From positions 1 to 46,049 of the forward strand of contig NZ_JANBBE010000023.1 of NCBI RefSeq assembly GCF_024648825.1: a stretch of 46,049 nucleotides of DNA, given 5' to 3'. A program made the position numbers and the translations under genes. The DNA comes from Lentzea californiensis (GTDB taxonomy: Bacteria; Actinomycetota; Actinomycetes; Mycobacteriales; Pseudonocardiaceae). Every line of letters starts with the position of its first letter. Position 1 is the stretch's first letter. The notes under the pieces are model-generated. The model had not been told where the DNA came from, made no database searches, and saw only the letters and a list, made by a program, of their open reading frames with translations. Positions 1 to 7,520 of the stretch are shown in pieces.

Positions 1-280
1 TCAGTCCGGCGGCGTTACGCAGCCGCTTGTTGTAACCCGACTGCTGAGGCAGGTACCGAAACAGGTGCCCCAGATGAGCGTGGGCGTAGCGCAGCCAGCG
101 GGCTTCGGAGGTGTGGCCCAGCAGTGCCTGCATCACCGCGAGGGTGACCAGTTCGGCATCGGTCAGGCTGGGCACGATGCCGACCTTCGGCCGCCACGGC
201 GCTAATCGAGGTTGCGCCCTGAGCAAGTCGTCGGTTCTGACGTAAAGTGCGGTCGCGAGGGTGTCAATGTCGGTCGTCAC
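1..280 (-). CDS. IS982-family transposase, N-terminal part (incomplete at window edge)
   Basis: Read from a GTG at 280, the frame is open to the edge. It carries the family's N-terminal helical region, including the stretches LTDAELVTLAVMQALLG, SEARWLRYA and YLPQQSGYNKRLR. These are characteristic of actinobacterial IS982 transposases (DDE enzymes that cut and paste the element). About 93 residues are visible and the catalytic DDE core would lie outside the window, so whether the enzyme is complete cannot be judged. The frame starts with GTG. Confidence 0.82.
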   Translation of the reverse strand, partial: MTTDIDTLATALYVRTDDLLRAQPRLAPWRPKVGIVPSLTDAELVTLAVMQALLGHTSEARWLRYAHAHLGHLFRYLPQQSGYNKRLRNAAGL

Positions 281-345
281 AACCCGTACATCGACACCCT
301 CGCTTCGCGTCTCTAGACGCCTACCCCTTGGACTTACTCATCTAG
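1..345 (-). mobile_element. IS982-family insertion sequence, 5' part (runs off left edge)
   Basis: The transposase reading frame and its leader match the element at the right edge of the window. The shared terminal sequence CTAGAYGAGTAAGTCC occurs here at 330-345 on the minus strand and at 45707-45722 on the plus strand. Between this end and the GTG start lies a hairpin (CGTCT/AGACG, about 308-319) at the position where the right copy also has one (GTCT/AGAC). The proteins differ at many positions, so these are two related elements and not one recent duplication. The left boundary is outside the window. Confidence 0.8.
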
Positions 346-708
346 GCCAACCCCGCCGATCACCACCGGCAACAGCCGCTGTGCGACTCGACGCGCCACA
401 TCAGGAGCCCGATGTACGAGAAGCTCGGCCAATCGCGGTCCTAGAACTGTAGCCGCCAACGCACTGAGCCCAGCGGCGACCACCGGAACGGTCTGCCCGC
501 TAGGCCCGTTCAGTAGCGCCAGCAGCCCCGCGATCTCGCCCGAGATGCCGAAGACGAGCCCCACCGCGATGGAGGTTGCCGCATGTATCCGATGGATAGG
601 CTGCTCGCTATCCCTACGGATGAACTGGTCAGCCATGATGGCAACGACGAGCACTGGGATGACCTGGACCGCAGCGTTCGCGAACTGCGGTACCCCTACG
701 TCAGCCAT
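334..708 (-). pseudogene. multi-pass membrane protein, 3' end cut by IS982
   Basis: The 124-residue product has a hydrophobic N-terminal helix (about residues 8-26), a second around 42-62 and a third around 72-92, followed by an amphipathic arginine-rich tail. No family is recognised. The last three residues and the stop codon (LDE, then TAA) lie in the IS982 terminal sequence, so the original C-terminus is lost. A start at 708 is plausible but has only a weak ribosome binding site. The gene probably belonged to the element lying left of the 872-922 att site. Confidence 0.55.
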
Positions 709-827
709 GTTGAGTTCGTCCTATCGAGCAGGCGGCGCTAGCTGGCGTCGAGCTGTAGACAGAAGCCAGCCGCTACAGAACGAATTAGCAGAAGTTGTAG
801 TCACTCGCTTAGTCACTCAACACGAAC

Positions 828-862
828 AGAGAGGGCGGAGCCGTAAAGGCTCCACCCTCTCT
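828..862. terminator. hairpin terminator beyond the left att site
   Basis: A 15-bp stem with one mismatch and a GTAAA loop (arms 828-842 and 848-862). It lies directly downstream of the tRNA 3' fragment when read on the minus strand, where a tRNA terminator is expected. There is no clear T-tract. The sequence differs from the terminator at the right att site, so each att site carries its own downstream DNA. Confidence 0.6.
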
Positions 863-871
863 GACCTGCTG

Positions 872-922
872 TTTCGACCGTCGGGACGACAGGATTTGAA
901 CCTGCGACCCCTTGACCCCCAG
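872..922 (-). other. att site: 3' part of tRNA-Pro(GGG), left copy
   Basis: Fifty-one bases are identical to 42440-42490 in the same orientation. On the minus strand the repeat reads anticodon loop CTGGGGG, anticodon 3' stem TCAAG, variable loop, T-arm GCAGG/TTCAAAT/CCTGT, acceptor strand CGTCCCG, then a few flanking bases. This is the 3' part of a tRNA-Pro with anticodon GGG, the classic target of AICE-type tyrosine integrases. Upstream of the anticodon loop the sequence (TTGG...) does not continue the tRNA, so this is a duplicated att core and not a functional gene. Confidence 0.9.
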
Positions 923-1260
923 CCAAGCTGCTGACCTGCATAAACAGGTACGTTGAACAAAGTTCGGCGCACTTGACGCTTGATCAAGTGGGTTAACCGC
1001 CGTTGACTCCAGCCCCGAAGATCCACTCCTTCTCGGAACCGCGGAGCACTCGAGCCACTGACCCTCACACTGTCAGTTTGGTCCACAAAGGACTTTTACC
1101 AGCACAAACACTAGACTCCGTCGAAATCCAACGCAACTAGCCGCCGTTCAGCGCCGTTGAGCGCCGTTCGGCGACGTTCCGCTACAGGTACTGCTCCAGT
1201 TCCGCTCCAGTACGAACAGTGTGAGACTCGCCGTCAGCATCACAACGAGTCGCCGTCAGG
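923..1260. repeat. repeat-rich att-flanking region, candidate integrase/Xis arm sites
   Basis: No gene is convincing here. The stretch contains repeated GCCGTT units: CCGCCGTTGA near 998, then GCCGCCGTTCA, GCGCCGTTGA and GCGCCGTTCG in tandem at about 1140-1170. It also holds two copies of TCGCCGTCAG (about 1228-1237 and 1250-1259) and a doubled CTCCAGT. It is the element-side flank of the left att core, the place where recombinase arm sites and excisionase sites are expected. The function is inferred from position. Confidence 0.4.
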
Positions 1261-1767
1261 TTGGGCGGGTCACGACGGTGCGATGAACCGAAAACGGCCC
1301 CCTGGCAGGTGAATGAGTTCCAGGGGAAGCCGCGCACCCCTGGGGATCTGCCCGACCCGGGACGCCAAGCCGGACTTCATCCGGCTGGGCCTGATCGAGG
1401 GCATCTCCGACGGACTGGCCGGCACCGCACGGCTGGCCGGCAGCGCCTGGCCGACGCCCCCAGGAGGCGGCGCCGGATCGGGGTCGGCGGCTACACCGCC
1501 ACCGCCGGGCTGGCCACGCTGACCGGCGCCGCGACCAGCTCATCTCACCGCCTCGGCTGAATCACATCCGACAACGCCTGGACTTCCGCAATGGACGTCC
1601 GACTGCGACTCCGATGCCGCTGCGAGCACCGATCTGACACCCGGTCACCGTGCTCGCACGATTGGTGCACAGTGGAGTACGGGCGAACTACGGGCAGCGC
1701 GGCGAAAGTGACAACCCGTACGATGCCTGTGGCGCAGGTCGCGCCCTCACCGCCTGCGCCCTGATCA
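1261..1767 (+). other. degenerate coding remnant, no intact gene
   Basis: About 1345-1545 has coding-like composition in two plus frames that take over from each other: first DFIRLGLIEGISDGLAGTAR, then RRRRIGVGGYTATAGLATL. This suggests a frameshifted remnant of a membrane-associated protein that I cannot identify. From 1561 to 1767 I see no gene, RNA or obvious repeat; it is the upstream region of the RDD gene. Confidence 0.3.
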
Positions 1768-1779
1768 ATGGGAGAACAC

Positions 1780-2331
1780 ATGACCGTCCGGCGGCCGAGC
1801 GAGCAGATGCCCGCTCTGGAACGCGCCAGGGCTCACGCGGCGCACGTCCTCGGGCCAGAGACCGCCGAGCGGCTCGCCATGTTCCACAACGGTGTCATCT
1901 ACGTCATTCCCGGTAGATGGGCGCGGTTCCTGGCCTGGCTGGTGGACGTCGTCGTGTGGGTACTCAGCATGGGAATCGGCTTCTTCGTCGCGGCCGTCGT
2001 GGCCGTCGCGGCCGACCTGGACAACGAGACGGGAGCCCCGATTGGGGGCGTGATGCTGTTCCTGACGCCGTTGCTGTACAGCGGGTTCTGCTTCCGCGAC
2101 GGCCGCGCGCTGGGCGGGGTACTCACCGGCACCCAGGTCGTACGCATCAAGGACGGTGGCCGGATCGGCGGCTGGGCAGCATGGGCGATGCTGACGCGAG
2201 TCCTGTATCCCCTGCTGATCATCGGCGCGATAATCGGCGCGCTGGGCGGCGGTGGAAACGCCCCGAGTTCGGACAGGGTCAGTGTGGACGCCCGCGCCAT
2301 CCGCCGGGTCCATGCCGGCGGCATCGCATGA
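1780..2331 (+). CDS. RDD-family membrane protein
   Basis: The product of 183 residues has an RDD-like layout: a first membrane helix beginning with a basic WARFLAWLVDVVV segment (the R and D fit the RDD pattern), a second helix around MLFLTPLLYSGFCF, the GTQVVRIKDGG loop typical of the family, and a final helix YPLLIIGAIIGAL. RDD proteins are small polytopic proteins, some implicated in ion transport; the substrate here is unknown. The ATG at 1780 is chosen over the one at 1768 because GGAG lies five bases before it. The stop overlaps the next start by four bases (ATGA), so it heads an operon with the three small exported proteins that follow. Confidence 0.8.
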   Translation: MTVRRPSEQMPALERARAHAAHVLGPETAERLAMFHNGVIYVIPGRWARFLAWLVDVVVWVLSMGIGFFVAAVVAVAADLDNETGAPIGGVMLFLTPLLYSGFCFRDGRALGGVLTGTQVVRIKDGGRIGGWAAWAMLTRVLYPLLIIGAIIGALGGGGNAPSSDRVSVDARAIRRVHAGGIA

Positions 2332-2750
2332 CCCGGAGGCGCTGTGCGCGCCTGCTGGCCTTGGTGATCGGCCTGGCGACGGTGGTTGTCGGCACCCTCG
2401 CGGCATGTGGCGGCGGTGCCGCGCGTTCGTGCGAGGAGGCACTGACCGCCGCCGCGACCTCCGTGGACGGTGTGGTCGGGGCTGAGTTCACCTGTGAGCG
2501 GTCGTTCGGCAACCCGAGCCAGGAGGGGTCGGTCACGATCGCGGGCACCACCGAGACGGCGGTGGTGGCGGTGATGGAGGACGTACTCCGGGCGTTCGCC
2601 GCCTCGGCCGAACTGGGTGACGCGTCCGTGGTGTACACCGGGTTCGCCAACGAGGACGGCACCATTTCGGTTGAGCCGGTCGATGCCGGATTCAACGGGA
2701 CGCCGTCGATCCGCGACCTCCGCGAGCACTACGGCATCACCCCCGGCTGA
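2328..2750 (+). CDS. small lipoprotein, tandem family member 1
   Basis: A 140-residue product with a basic N-terminus (MTRRRCARLL), a hydrophobic core and a lipobox LAAC at about residues 23-26. The mature part has the pattern CEEAL...SVDGVVGAEFTC: two cysteines about 25 residues apart that could form a disulfide. It ends in REHYGITPG. The same pattern recurs in the two downstream genes, so this is a local expansion. The start is coupled to the RDD gene by a four-base overlap. I do not recognise a named domain. It is probably anchored on the outer face of the membrane. Confidence 0.78.
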   Translation: MTRRRCARLLALVIGLATVVVGTLAACGGGAARSCEEALTAAATSVDGVVGAEFTCERSFGNPSQEGSVTIAGTTETAVVAVMEDVLRAFAASAELGDASVVYTGFANEDGTISVEPVDAGFNGTPSIRDLREHYGITPG

Positions 2751-2798
2751 GGAACGACCGAGTGTCCGCGATGTGCGGGGACGTCGACTGGAGCTGTG

Positions 2799-3242
2799 AT
2801 GGGCAGGAGATGGGCGCGCCTGCGGGGTCGGCTCGTGCGGAGGTGGGCCGATGCAGGGCCCGTCAGAGGCATACTCGCCGCGCTGCTCAGCCTCGGGAGA
2901 GCGCGGAACTTTGACTGTGAGGACGCGTTCCGGGAGACGGCCCTCGCTGTCGACGGGGTGGTGTCGGCCGAGTTCGACTGCAGCGACATGTTCGGTGGCG
3001 GTTGGCAGCGGGGCAAGGTGGTTCTCCGGGCTTCGTCGCGGGAGGAGGCGGGTCGCGTGGTGGACGCGCTGTTGCGGGCGTTCGCCGCCGAGCCGCGCCT
3101 CGAACCCCGCTGGTCGACGCCGCAGGAATACCGGAACGAGGACGGGTCGATCGTCGTCGGAGCGGGGGCGGCCGGGTTCCCGGCGGTGCCGATGATCCGT
3201 GAGGTACGCGAGCACTACGGCATCACACCAGGGAAGGACTGA
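2799..3242 (+). CDS. tandem family member 2, without a clear lipobox
   Basis: A 147-residue paralogue of the flanking genes: FDCEDAF..AVDGVVSAEFDC, a central DALLRAFAA helix and a REHYGITPG ending. The N-terminus (MGRRWARLRGRLVRRWADAG) is much more basic, and the short hydrophobic stretch GILAALLSLG is not followed by a lipobox cysteine. This copy may therefore be cytoplasmic, weakly exported or decaying. ATG at 2799 is preferred over GTG at 2796 because GGAG lies five bases upstream. The spacing from the previous gene is about 48 bases, consistent with one operon. Confidence 0.7.
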   Translation: MGRRWARLRGRLVRRWADAGPVRGILAALLSLGRARNFDCEDAFRETALAVDGVVSAEFDCSDMFGGGWQRGKVVLRASSREEAGRVVDALLRAFAAEPRLEPRWSTPQEYRNEDGSIVVGAGAAGFPAVPMIREVREHYGITPGKD

Positions 3243-3246
3243 CCGA

Positions 3247-3657
3247 ATGACGCGGCGTGCGCGATGGTGGTTGTTGCCGGTGGTCGTGGCGGCGGTGCTG
3301 CCGGTCTCGGCGTGTTCGTCCGGCAGGGCCGAGGCGTGTGAGGAGGCGTTCGCCGCGGCGGCGTCGTCCGTCGAGGGTGTTGCGTCCGCGGAGTGGGACT
3401 GCAACTTCCAGTTCGGCGGCGGCTGGATCCGTGGTGACGTCGTGCTCGAAGCGACCACCGAGGACGAGGCCGTCGTGGCGGTGGACGAGCTCCTGCGGGC
3501 CTTCGCCGCCTCGCCCGACCTCGAGGACGGCTGGGCAACACCGCAGAAGTACACCACCAAGGACCCGTCGATCATCGTCAGCGCGGGCGACGTCGGGTTC
3601 GCCGCTGTGCCGAACGTCGGTGAGGTACGCGAGCACTACGGCATCGCACCCGGCTGA
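3247..3657 (+). CDS. small lipoprotein, tandem family member 3
   Basis: A 136-residue product with a lipoprotein signal (MTRRARWWLLPVVVAAV, then VSAC at about residues 20-23). The mature domain is clearly paralogous to the two upstream genes: CEEAF...SVEGVASAEWDC, FGGGW, DELLRAFAASPDLED and REHYGIAPG. It starts four bases after the previous stop. The domain is close to member 2 in its FGGGW segment and to member 1 in its signal, so the three copies look like unequal duplication products. The function is unknown. Confidence 0.78.
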   Translation: MTRRARWWLLPVVVAAVLPVSACSSGRAEACEEAFAAAASSVEGVASAEWDCNFQFGGGWIRGDVVLEATTEDEAVVAVDELLRAFAASPDLEDGWATPQKYTTKDPSIIVSAGDVGFAAVPNVGEVREHYGIAPG

Positions 3658-3669
3658 CACCGCGGACAG

Positions 3670-3816
3670 AGTTCTGGGTCTCTGTCGGCTCGGCGTGAAC
3701 GCGATGGCGTGGGCGTGGACATCGAGGATGGCGGGAGGCCTGAGGAGCTGGCCAGCCGGGGCGTGTTTCTCGGCTCGGCGAGCTACGCCGAGGTGGTGCC
3801 GCGGTTGTTCGCGTAG
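3670..3816 (+). pseudogene. C-terminal remnant of an unidentified protein
   Basis: An open frame ending at 3816 encodes a coding-like tail including VDIEDGGRPEELASRG, then FLGSASYAEVVPRLFA. There is no credible start or ribosome binding site and the segment is only about 48 residues. It looks like the end of a larger gene whose front was deleted when it was joined to the lipoprotein operon. I do not recognise the family. Confidence 0.35.
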
Positions 3817-3843
3817 GCAGACGTCAGCTCGCGAACTTCGGTC

Positions 3844-4185
3844 TCACCCCTGACAGCCACATCCAGATACCGTCTTGGCGTCCACCACGGTGACGTTCGG
3901 GTCGACCGACTGCTCGCCCGGCGTGCAGCATGCGGAAACGCCACAGCATGAGTCTTCACCCTGCGCCACAGCCGTTGCCGCAACGCGCTCGGTGTCGAGA
4001 GGCTTCACCGCGCGAACGATTGCTCCATGCATGCCGTCCGCGGCCTCGTACGTCGGGGTGATCTCGATGCCGGTGAACCCGGCGGCTTCGAGGCCCTCGC
4101 GGTATTCGGTGAAGGTGAGGGCTCCGGCGATGCAGCTGACGTAGGAGCCGCGTTCGGCCCGCTCGGCGGGCGTGAGGTGGTCGTC
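3844..4185 (-). pseudogene. arsM: arsenite methyltransferase (ArsM-like), C-terminal fragment
   Basis: The translated tail has the ArsM signature SYVSCIAGALTFTEYREGL, GFTGIEITPTYEAADGMHGA and a cysteine-rich end (SCCGVSACC). ArsM methylates arsenite with S-adenosylmethionine using conserved cysteines. Here about 100 of the usual 270-280 residues remain; the SAM-binding N-terminal half is missing and coding similarity stops near 4185, where an unrelated plus-strand fragment begins. The remaining ORF upstream is not coherent coding. A non-functional remnant is most likely. Confidence 0.72.
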
Positions 4186-4437
4186 GGCTGGGAAAACGAT
4201 CTTCGCGCAGAGCTTGTTGCCGCACGGGCCGCACACCACGACATCAAGGTGCCGCTCGGCCGGATGCGGGTCAGGGAAGACAAGGTCGAGCTGGCGAAAC
4301 TGCTGTGGCCGGTCCTGCGCACCAGATGCGAGACCGAGTACGCCAACGGCGTCACCCAGACACCAGTGCTGCGGCTCGTGCTCGAGGTCCAAGATCTCGT
4401 GGACCAGCTGCGCGGTGTCTTTGCGCTGCAAGGCTGA
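4186..4437 (+). pseudogene. C-terminal fragment of an unknown helical protein
   Basis: A plus-strand frame closing at 4437 encodes a helical, coding-like tail: AELVAARAAHHDIKVPLGR, KVELAKLLWPVL, LRLVLEVQDLVDQLRGVFAL. It abuts the arsM fragment on the opposite strand with no intergenic space, so the point near 4185 is a recombination junction. No family is recognised and the 5' end is lost. Confidence 0.35.
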
Positions 4438-4526
4438 TTCTGCGCCGCTAGCACCTACAGCGGCACAAGCATGTCGTCCACATCGACTAGCACGTGGCCG
4501 TCCACCAAGGGGCATCAGGCCTGCGG

Positions 4527-5582
4527 TCAGAACCGCAGGCCGAAGAGGCCGCCATCGTCGCCGTGGTCGGTAAGGCGTTCGGGCAAAACAAAATCCTCGA
4601 TAGCACTACCGTCGGGCAGTTCGTTCGGAGTTTCGTCACTGTTGAGGGTGACGATGTACTGGAAGCCCTCGGCCGCCGCGTATTCCGCACCCACCTGAAG
4701 AGCCGACGCACGCTGACGTTCGTCGACACCGTCAAACAGGTGGCTGTCGTGGACTAGAAAGCCGGGGCCGCGTTCCTTGCGGGACCACAACGTGATCAGG
4801 TCTAGGTCGAAGCAGTAGACCTGCATGTTGGTGATCCCTTTGCTGCGCCCGCGGGGAATGGTGGCAGTGATCTCGGGTCCGTTGTCGGTCGCGTTGACGA
4901 CCAGGCGGTCATGTTGCTGGTCGGCGTAGAGACGTTGGGATAGTCGCTCGAAGATCACAAATGCCGGGCGCAGCACCTGTTGCCGTTCGGCCAAGTCACG
5001 CGTCAGAGCGGCGGCAAGTCTTTGGCGTTCGAGCCGAAGCTCACCCTGCTCCGATTCGAGTGTGATGGCGTTGTCGTAGCGGTGGCGGAGCTGTTCGACA
5101 CGGACTTGCCACTTGGCGACGTCGCGTTGCAGTTCGAGCAGTGTCTCTGCGTTCTCCAACGGCTTGGTCGCACCGATCGCCTGCAGGAATCCAGGACCCA
5201 CCTCGGCCCAACCGATCAGGAGAAGCGGGCCGACAGCATCAAACGCCGCCTTCCTGTACTCACCTACGATGACCGGATCGGCCACGTTCAACGCCAGCGT
5301 GACAACGCTCGCGAAGATCAGCAGCCAGCGGGCCGGACGGAGCACGTCGGGGGAAACACCGCTGAGAGCCAGGTGCCTCGTGCCAAGCAGGAGCCCAAGA
5401 ATCGAGAGATCGACGGCAGGCGCGACGAGCGGCGCCACCCAAACCGGCACGCCCAGCCGAAGGCCCAGGCTCAGCACGTTGCCGAACCCGAACAAGAAGG
5501 TCAGCCCCACGACCGCGGCCATGATCGCCGTAACCGCCCGGACGACCACGTCACCAGCGCTGCGCTCCACCTGGCCGCTCAT
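4527..5582 (-). CDS. chimeric protein: DUF2637 membrane domain fused to DUF2326 domain
   Basis: The first part (about residues 15-150) has four hydrophobic helices and reads like actinobacterial DUF2637 (TFLFGFGNVLSLGLR, PAVDLSILGLLLGTRHLAL), a membrane protein common on conjugative plasmids and AICEs. A coiled coil follows (about 150-215). The second part (about 205-351) matches DUF2326 (AFVIFERLSQRLY, GPEITATIPRGRSKGI, LVHDSHLFDGVDERQR), normally the C-terminal end of SMC-like ATPases linked to ABC three-component systems. The ATPase head is absent. The frame is continuous, so a product could be made, but the join most likely arose by recombination of two gene pieces in this scrambled segment. 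Confidence 0.68.
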   Translation of the reverse strand: MSGQVERSAGDVVVRAVTAIMAAVVGLTFLFGFGNVLSLGLRLGVPVWVAPLVAPAVDLSILGLLLGTRHLALSGVSPDVLRPARWLLIFASVVTLALNVADPVIVGEYRKAAFDAVGPLLLIGWAEVGPGFLQAIGATKPLENAETLLELQRDVAKWQVRVEQLRHRYDNAITLESEQGELRLERQRLAAALTRDLAERQQVLRPAFVIFERLSQRLYADQQHDRLVVNATDNGPEITATIPRGRSKGITNMQVYCFDLDLITLWSRKERGPGFLVHDSHLFDGVDERQRASALQVGAEYAAAEGFQYIVTLNSDETPNELPDGSAIEDFVLPERLTDHGDDGGLFGLRF

Positions 5583-5637
5583 CGCCCACCACGCGGTTCG
5601 TCCACGACGAAGCTGCTCTCAAGCACCAACTTGCCGG

Positions 5638-5832
5638 TCAGGCGCTTGGCCGAAGTAGTGAGCAGGTCTGCATGGCGCCTAGCCCACGCGACGCGCGGTT
5701 CAGCTCGTCGGCCGGCACCGGCCGCCCGGCGAGCAGCAGGTGGGCCAGCAGCATGCGCTGTACCGGCCCGCCGAGGTGGTGGCCGCGCTCGCCGTCCCAC
5801 AGCTCGAACTGACCCAGCAACCGGAACTCCAT
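5638..5832 (-). pseudogene. SARP-family regulator, N-terminal fragment
   Basis: The frame starts MEFRLLGQFELWDGERG and continues MLLAHLLLAGRPVPADEL, the beginning of the OmpR-like winged helix of AfsR/SARP regulators. Similarity ends after about 45 residues (near 5697), followed by unrelated sequence to a stop at 5638. Full SARPs are at least 250 residues. The upstream 11-nt repeat operator is still present, so this is a real promoter and start joined to foreign DNA. Confidence 0.7.
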
Positions 5833-5879
5833 CGCCGACCCCTCCCCGTCACCCGTGTCGCCCCGACGGCGCGCAGAGC

Positions 5880-5906
5880 GCTGAGCACGGGCTGAGTGCG
5901 CGCTGA
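5880..5906. promoter_or_regulatory. SARP-type direct repeats, 11-nt period
   Basis: The pentamer GCTGA (TCAGC on the coding strand) occurs at 5880, 5891 and 5902, a period of exactly 11. SARP regulators bind short direct repeats one helical turn apart overlapping the -35 region; that is established for the family. The repeats lie 50-75 bp upstream of the SARP fragment and between it and the next gene, suggesting an autoregulatory operator. Confidence 0.6.
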
Positions 5907-5917
5907 AGGCCGCCGGT

Positions 5918-7021
5918 TCAGGCCACGGCGGGGAACGCCTCCCTCAGCTCCTCGAACAGCAGGTCGTGCCGCAACCGGCCGAACGTCGTCACGCCCGCCA
6001 TGAGCGTGTCGCAGACGGCCCGCAACGGGTCCTCCTCCAGTGCGCGGTACACGGCCATCAGTGCCATCGCCTGCTGGAGGTAGCGGTCGCCCTTGCCGTG
6101 CGGTCCGGCCACGAACGTCTTCGGGATCCGTTCGTCGGTCATGAGGCGTTCCCGGACCACCCGGCCGTCGTCGAACGGCGGTGGCAAGGGCTCGTCCCGG
6201 TCCATCGCGTCCAGCGCGGGCGCGATCCAGTCCACGTCGGCGAGCTTCGCCTGGACGCAGGTGCGCCTGGCCACCCACCGGGCGATGTCCCGCTGGGCCG
6301 CCTCGTCCGCGTCGGCGATCGACTCCACCAGCCCGCGGTCCAACCGGGCGAGGCTCCTCACGGAACCGCGCAACGGCCGCGGCCTCTCGTTCGGCAACCA
6401 CTCGGCCCGGTCGCGCTCCTCGCCCCTCGACCGCGCCGGCGCGTCGGCGCGTTCCTGTTCCTCCCGCGCGCGGCGCTCGACGGCGGCCCGCTGCGCCTCG
6501 GGCGGCGGCGGTGGCTGCTCGCGGGCGAACTCGTGCCAGTAGGCGGCGTGCGAGCTGGTCTGCCGGACGATCCGGTCGGGCTCCGGCGGCGCGGGCCAGA
6601 ACTGGAGGAGGTAGCGTTCACGGGACGGCTCGCCTTCCTTCGGCTCCCCGGTGCGGGTCTCGTCCATCGCGACGGCGCAGTAGCGGACCCGGTAGTCGAC
6701 CGGCTCCAAGTCCTCCAACGGCCAGGTCTTCGTGTTCGCCCAGGCGACCAGGTGCACCGGCCCGGCCGGGCGGTACGACACCTCGACGACCTCCTCCCAC
6801 TCGCCACCCACCGGGGGCTCCTGCTCGTGCAGCTCCACGGTGAAGCCGACCTCGCCGGCCTGCAGGCTGACGATCAGGAACAACCCGCCCGGGACGGCGG
6901 CCCCGCACAAGCCGTTGACCTGGCCGCCGAAGCACTCACCCAACTGGGACGAGCCGTCCTCGGGCTTGACGTAGAGCTGCCCGTAGTCCACCCAGGCCGC
7001 ACCGCTCATCAGCGTCCGCAC
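5918..7021 (-). CDS. hypothetical protein, two regions with proline-rich linker
   Basis: A 367-residue product. Residues about 1-145 look like a beta-rich domain (VDYGQLYVKPEDG, LFLIVSLQAGEVGFTVELHE, YLLQFWPA). Residues about 165-220 are charged and low-complexity (PPPPPEAQRAAVERRAREE). The C-terminal 150 residues are helical (ARLDRGLVESIADADEA, DRYLQQAMALMAVYRALEE). There is no signal peptide or membrane helix. The GTG at 7021 has AAGGGG five bases ahead, a convincing ribosome binding site. I do not recognise the family; it looks intact and is probably a cytoplasmic accessory protein. Confidence 0.65.
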   Translation of the reverse strand: MRTLMSGAAWVDYGQLYVKPEDGSSQLGECFGGQVNGLCGAAVPGGLFLIVSLQAGEVGFTVELHEQEPPVGGEWEEVVEVSYRPAGPVHLVAWANTKTWPLEDLEPVDYRVRYCAVAMDETRTGEPKEGEPSRERYLLQFWPAPPEPDRIVRQTSSHAAYWHEFAREQPPPPPEAQRAAVERRAREEQERADAPARSRGEERDRAEWLPNERPRPLRGSVRSLARLDRGLVESIADADEAAQRDIARWVARRTCVQAKLADVDWIAPALDAMDRDEPLPPPFDDGRVVRERLMTDERIPKTFVAGPHGKGDRYLQQAMALMAVYRALEEDPLRAVCDTLMAGVTTFGRLRHDLLFEELREAFPAVA

Positions 7022-7520
7022 CTCGACCCCTTACCTCGGCAGAACCTTCGGCCGACATCATGTCGGCGATCACCGACAAACCGGCCGCGTCCCGGCGTGA
7101 AAGTAATTCGTTGCGGTCGACCGCCCAGGTTCACCCGGTGCGCTGAATCCGGCGACCACCGGCTAACCACGTCCCAGCAGGCCGCCACTCGCCGGGTGTG
7201 CGGCGCGTTCTGCGCTAAGCCGTCCATTCGCGACCGGGCCGGCTCTCCGGCCTCATCATGTGAGTGAAGACCATGCCCGTCGTGCGGGTCCCCGTGATGA
7301 CCAGTACGTGCTCAACCACACCACGCGCTTCCTGGCCTGTGACACCGGCGACGTGGTCGAGCCGTTCCACCTGCCGGTGGTCGACACCCACTGGGACGGT
7401 TCGTCGGCGGAGACCTCCTACCGCTTCAACGACGTCACGTTCGCGCACCGTAACGACGCGGTTCCTCGGCGACTTCTACCACAAGCTCAGCCGGCCCGAG
7501 CGCGACCGGCAGTACCCGGC
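7022..7520. other. intergenic stretch with a coding-like fragment
   Basis: From 7022 to 7260 I see no gene or clear repeat. From about 7300 to 7465 a plus frame reads like the interior of a protein (YVLNHTTRFLACDTGDVV, HWDGSSAETSYRFNDVTF) before running into the ricin domain of the next pseudogene. It has no recognisable family and no proper start, and is probably a fused fragment from another gene. Confidence 0.3.

Noticed and set aside
872..960. Complete tRNA gene at the left repeat
   Set aside because: Only the part from the anticodon loop to the acceptor end is present; the D-arm and anticodon 5' stem are missing. The same holds for the right copy.
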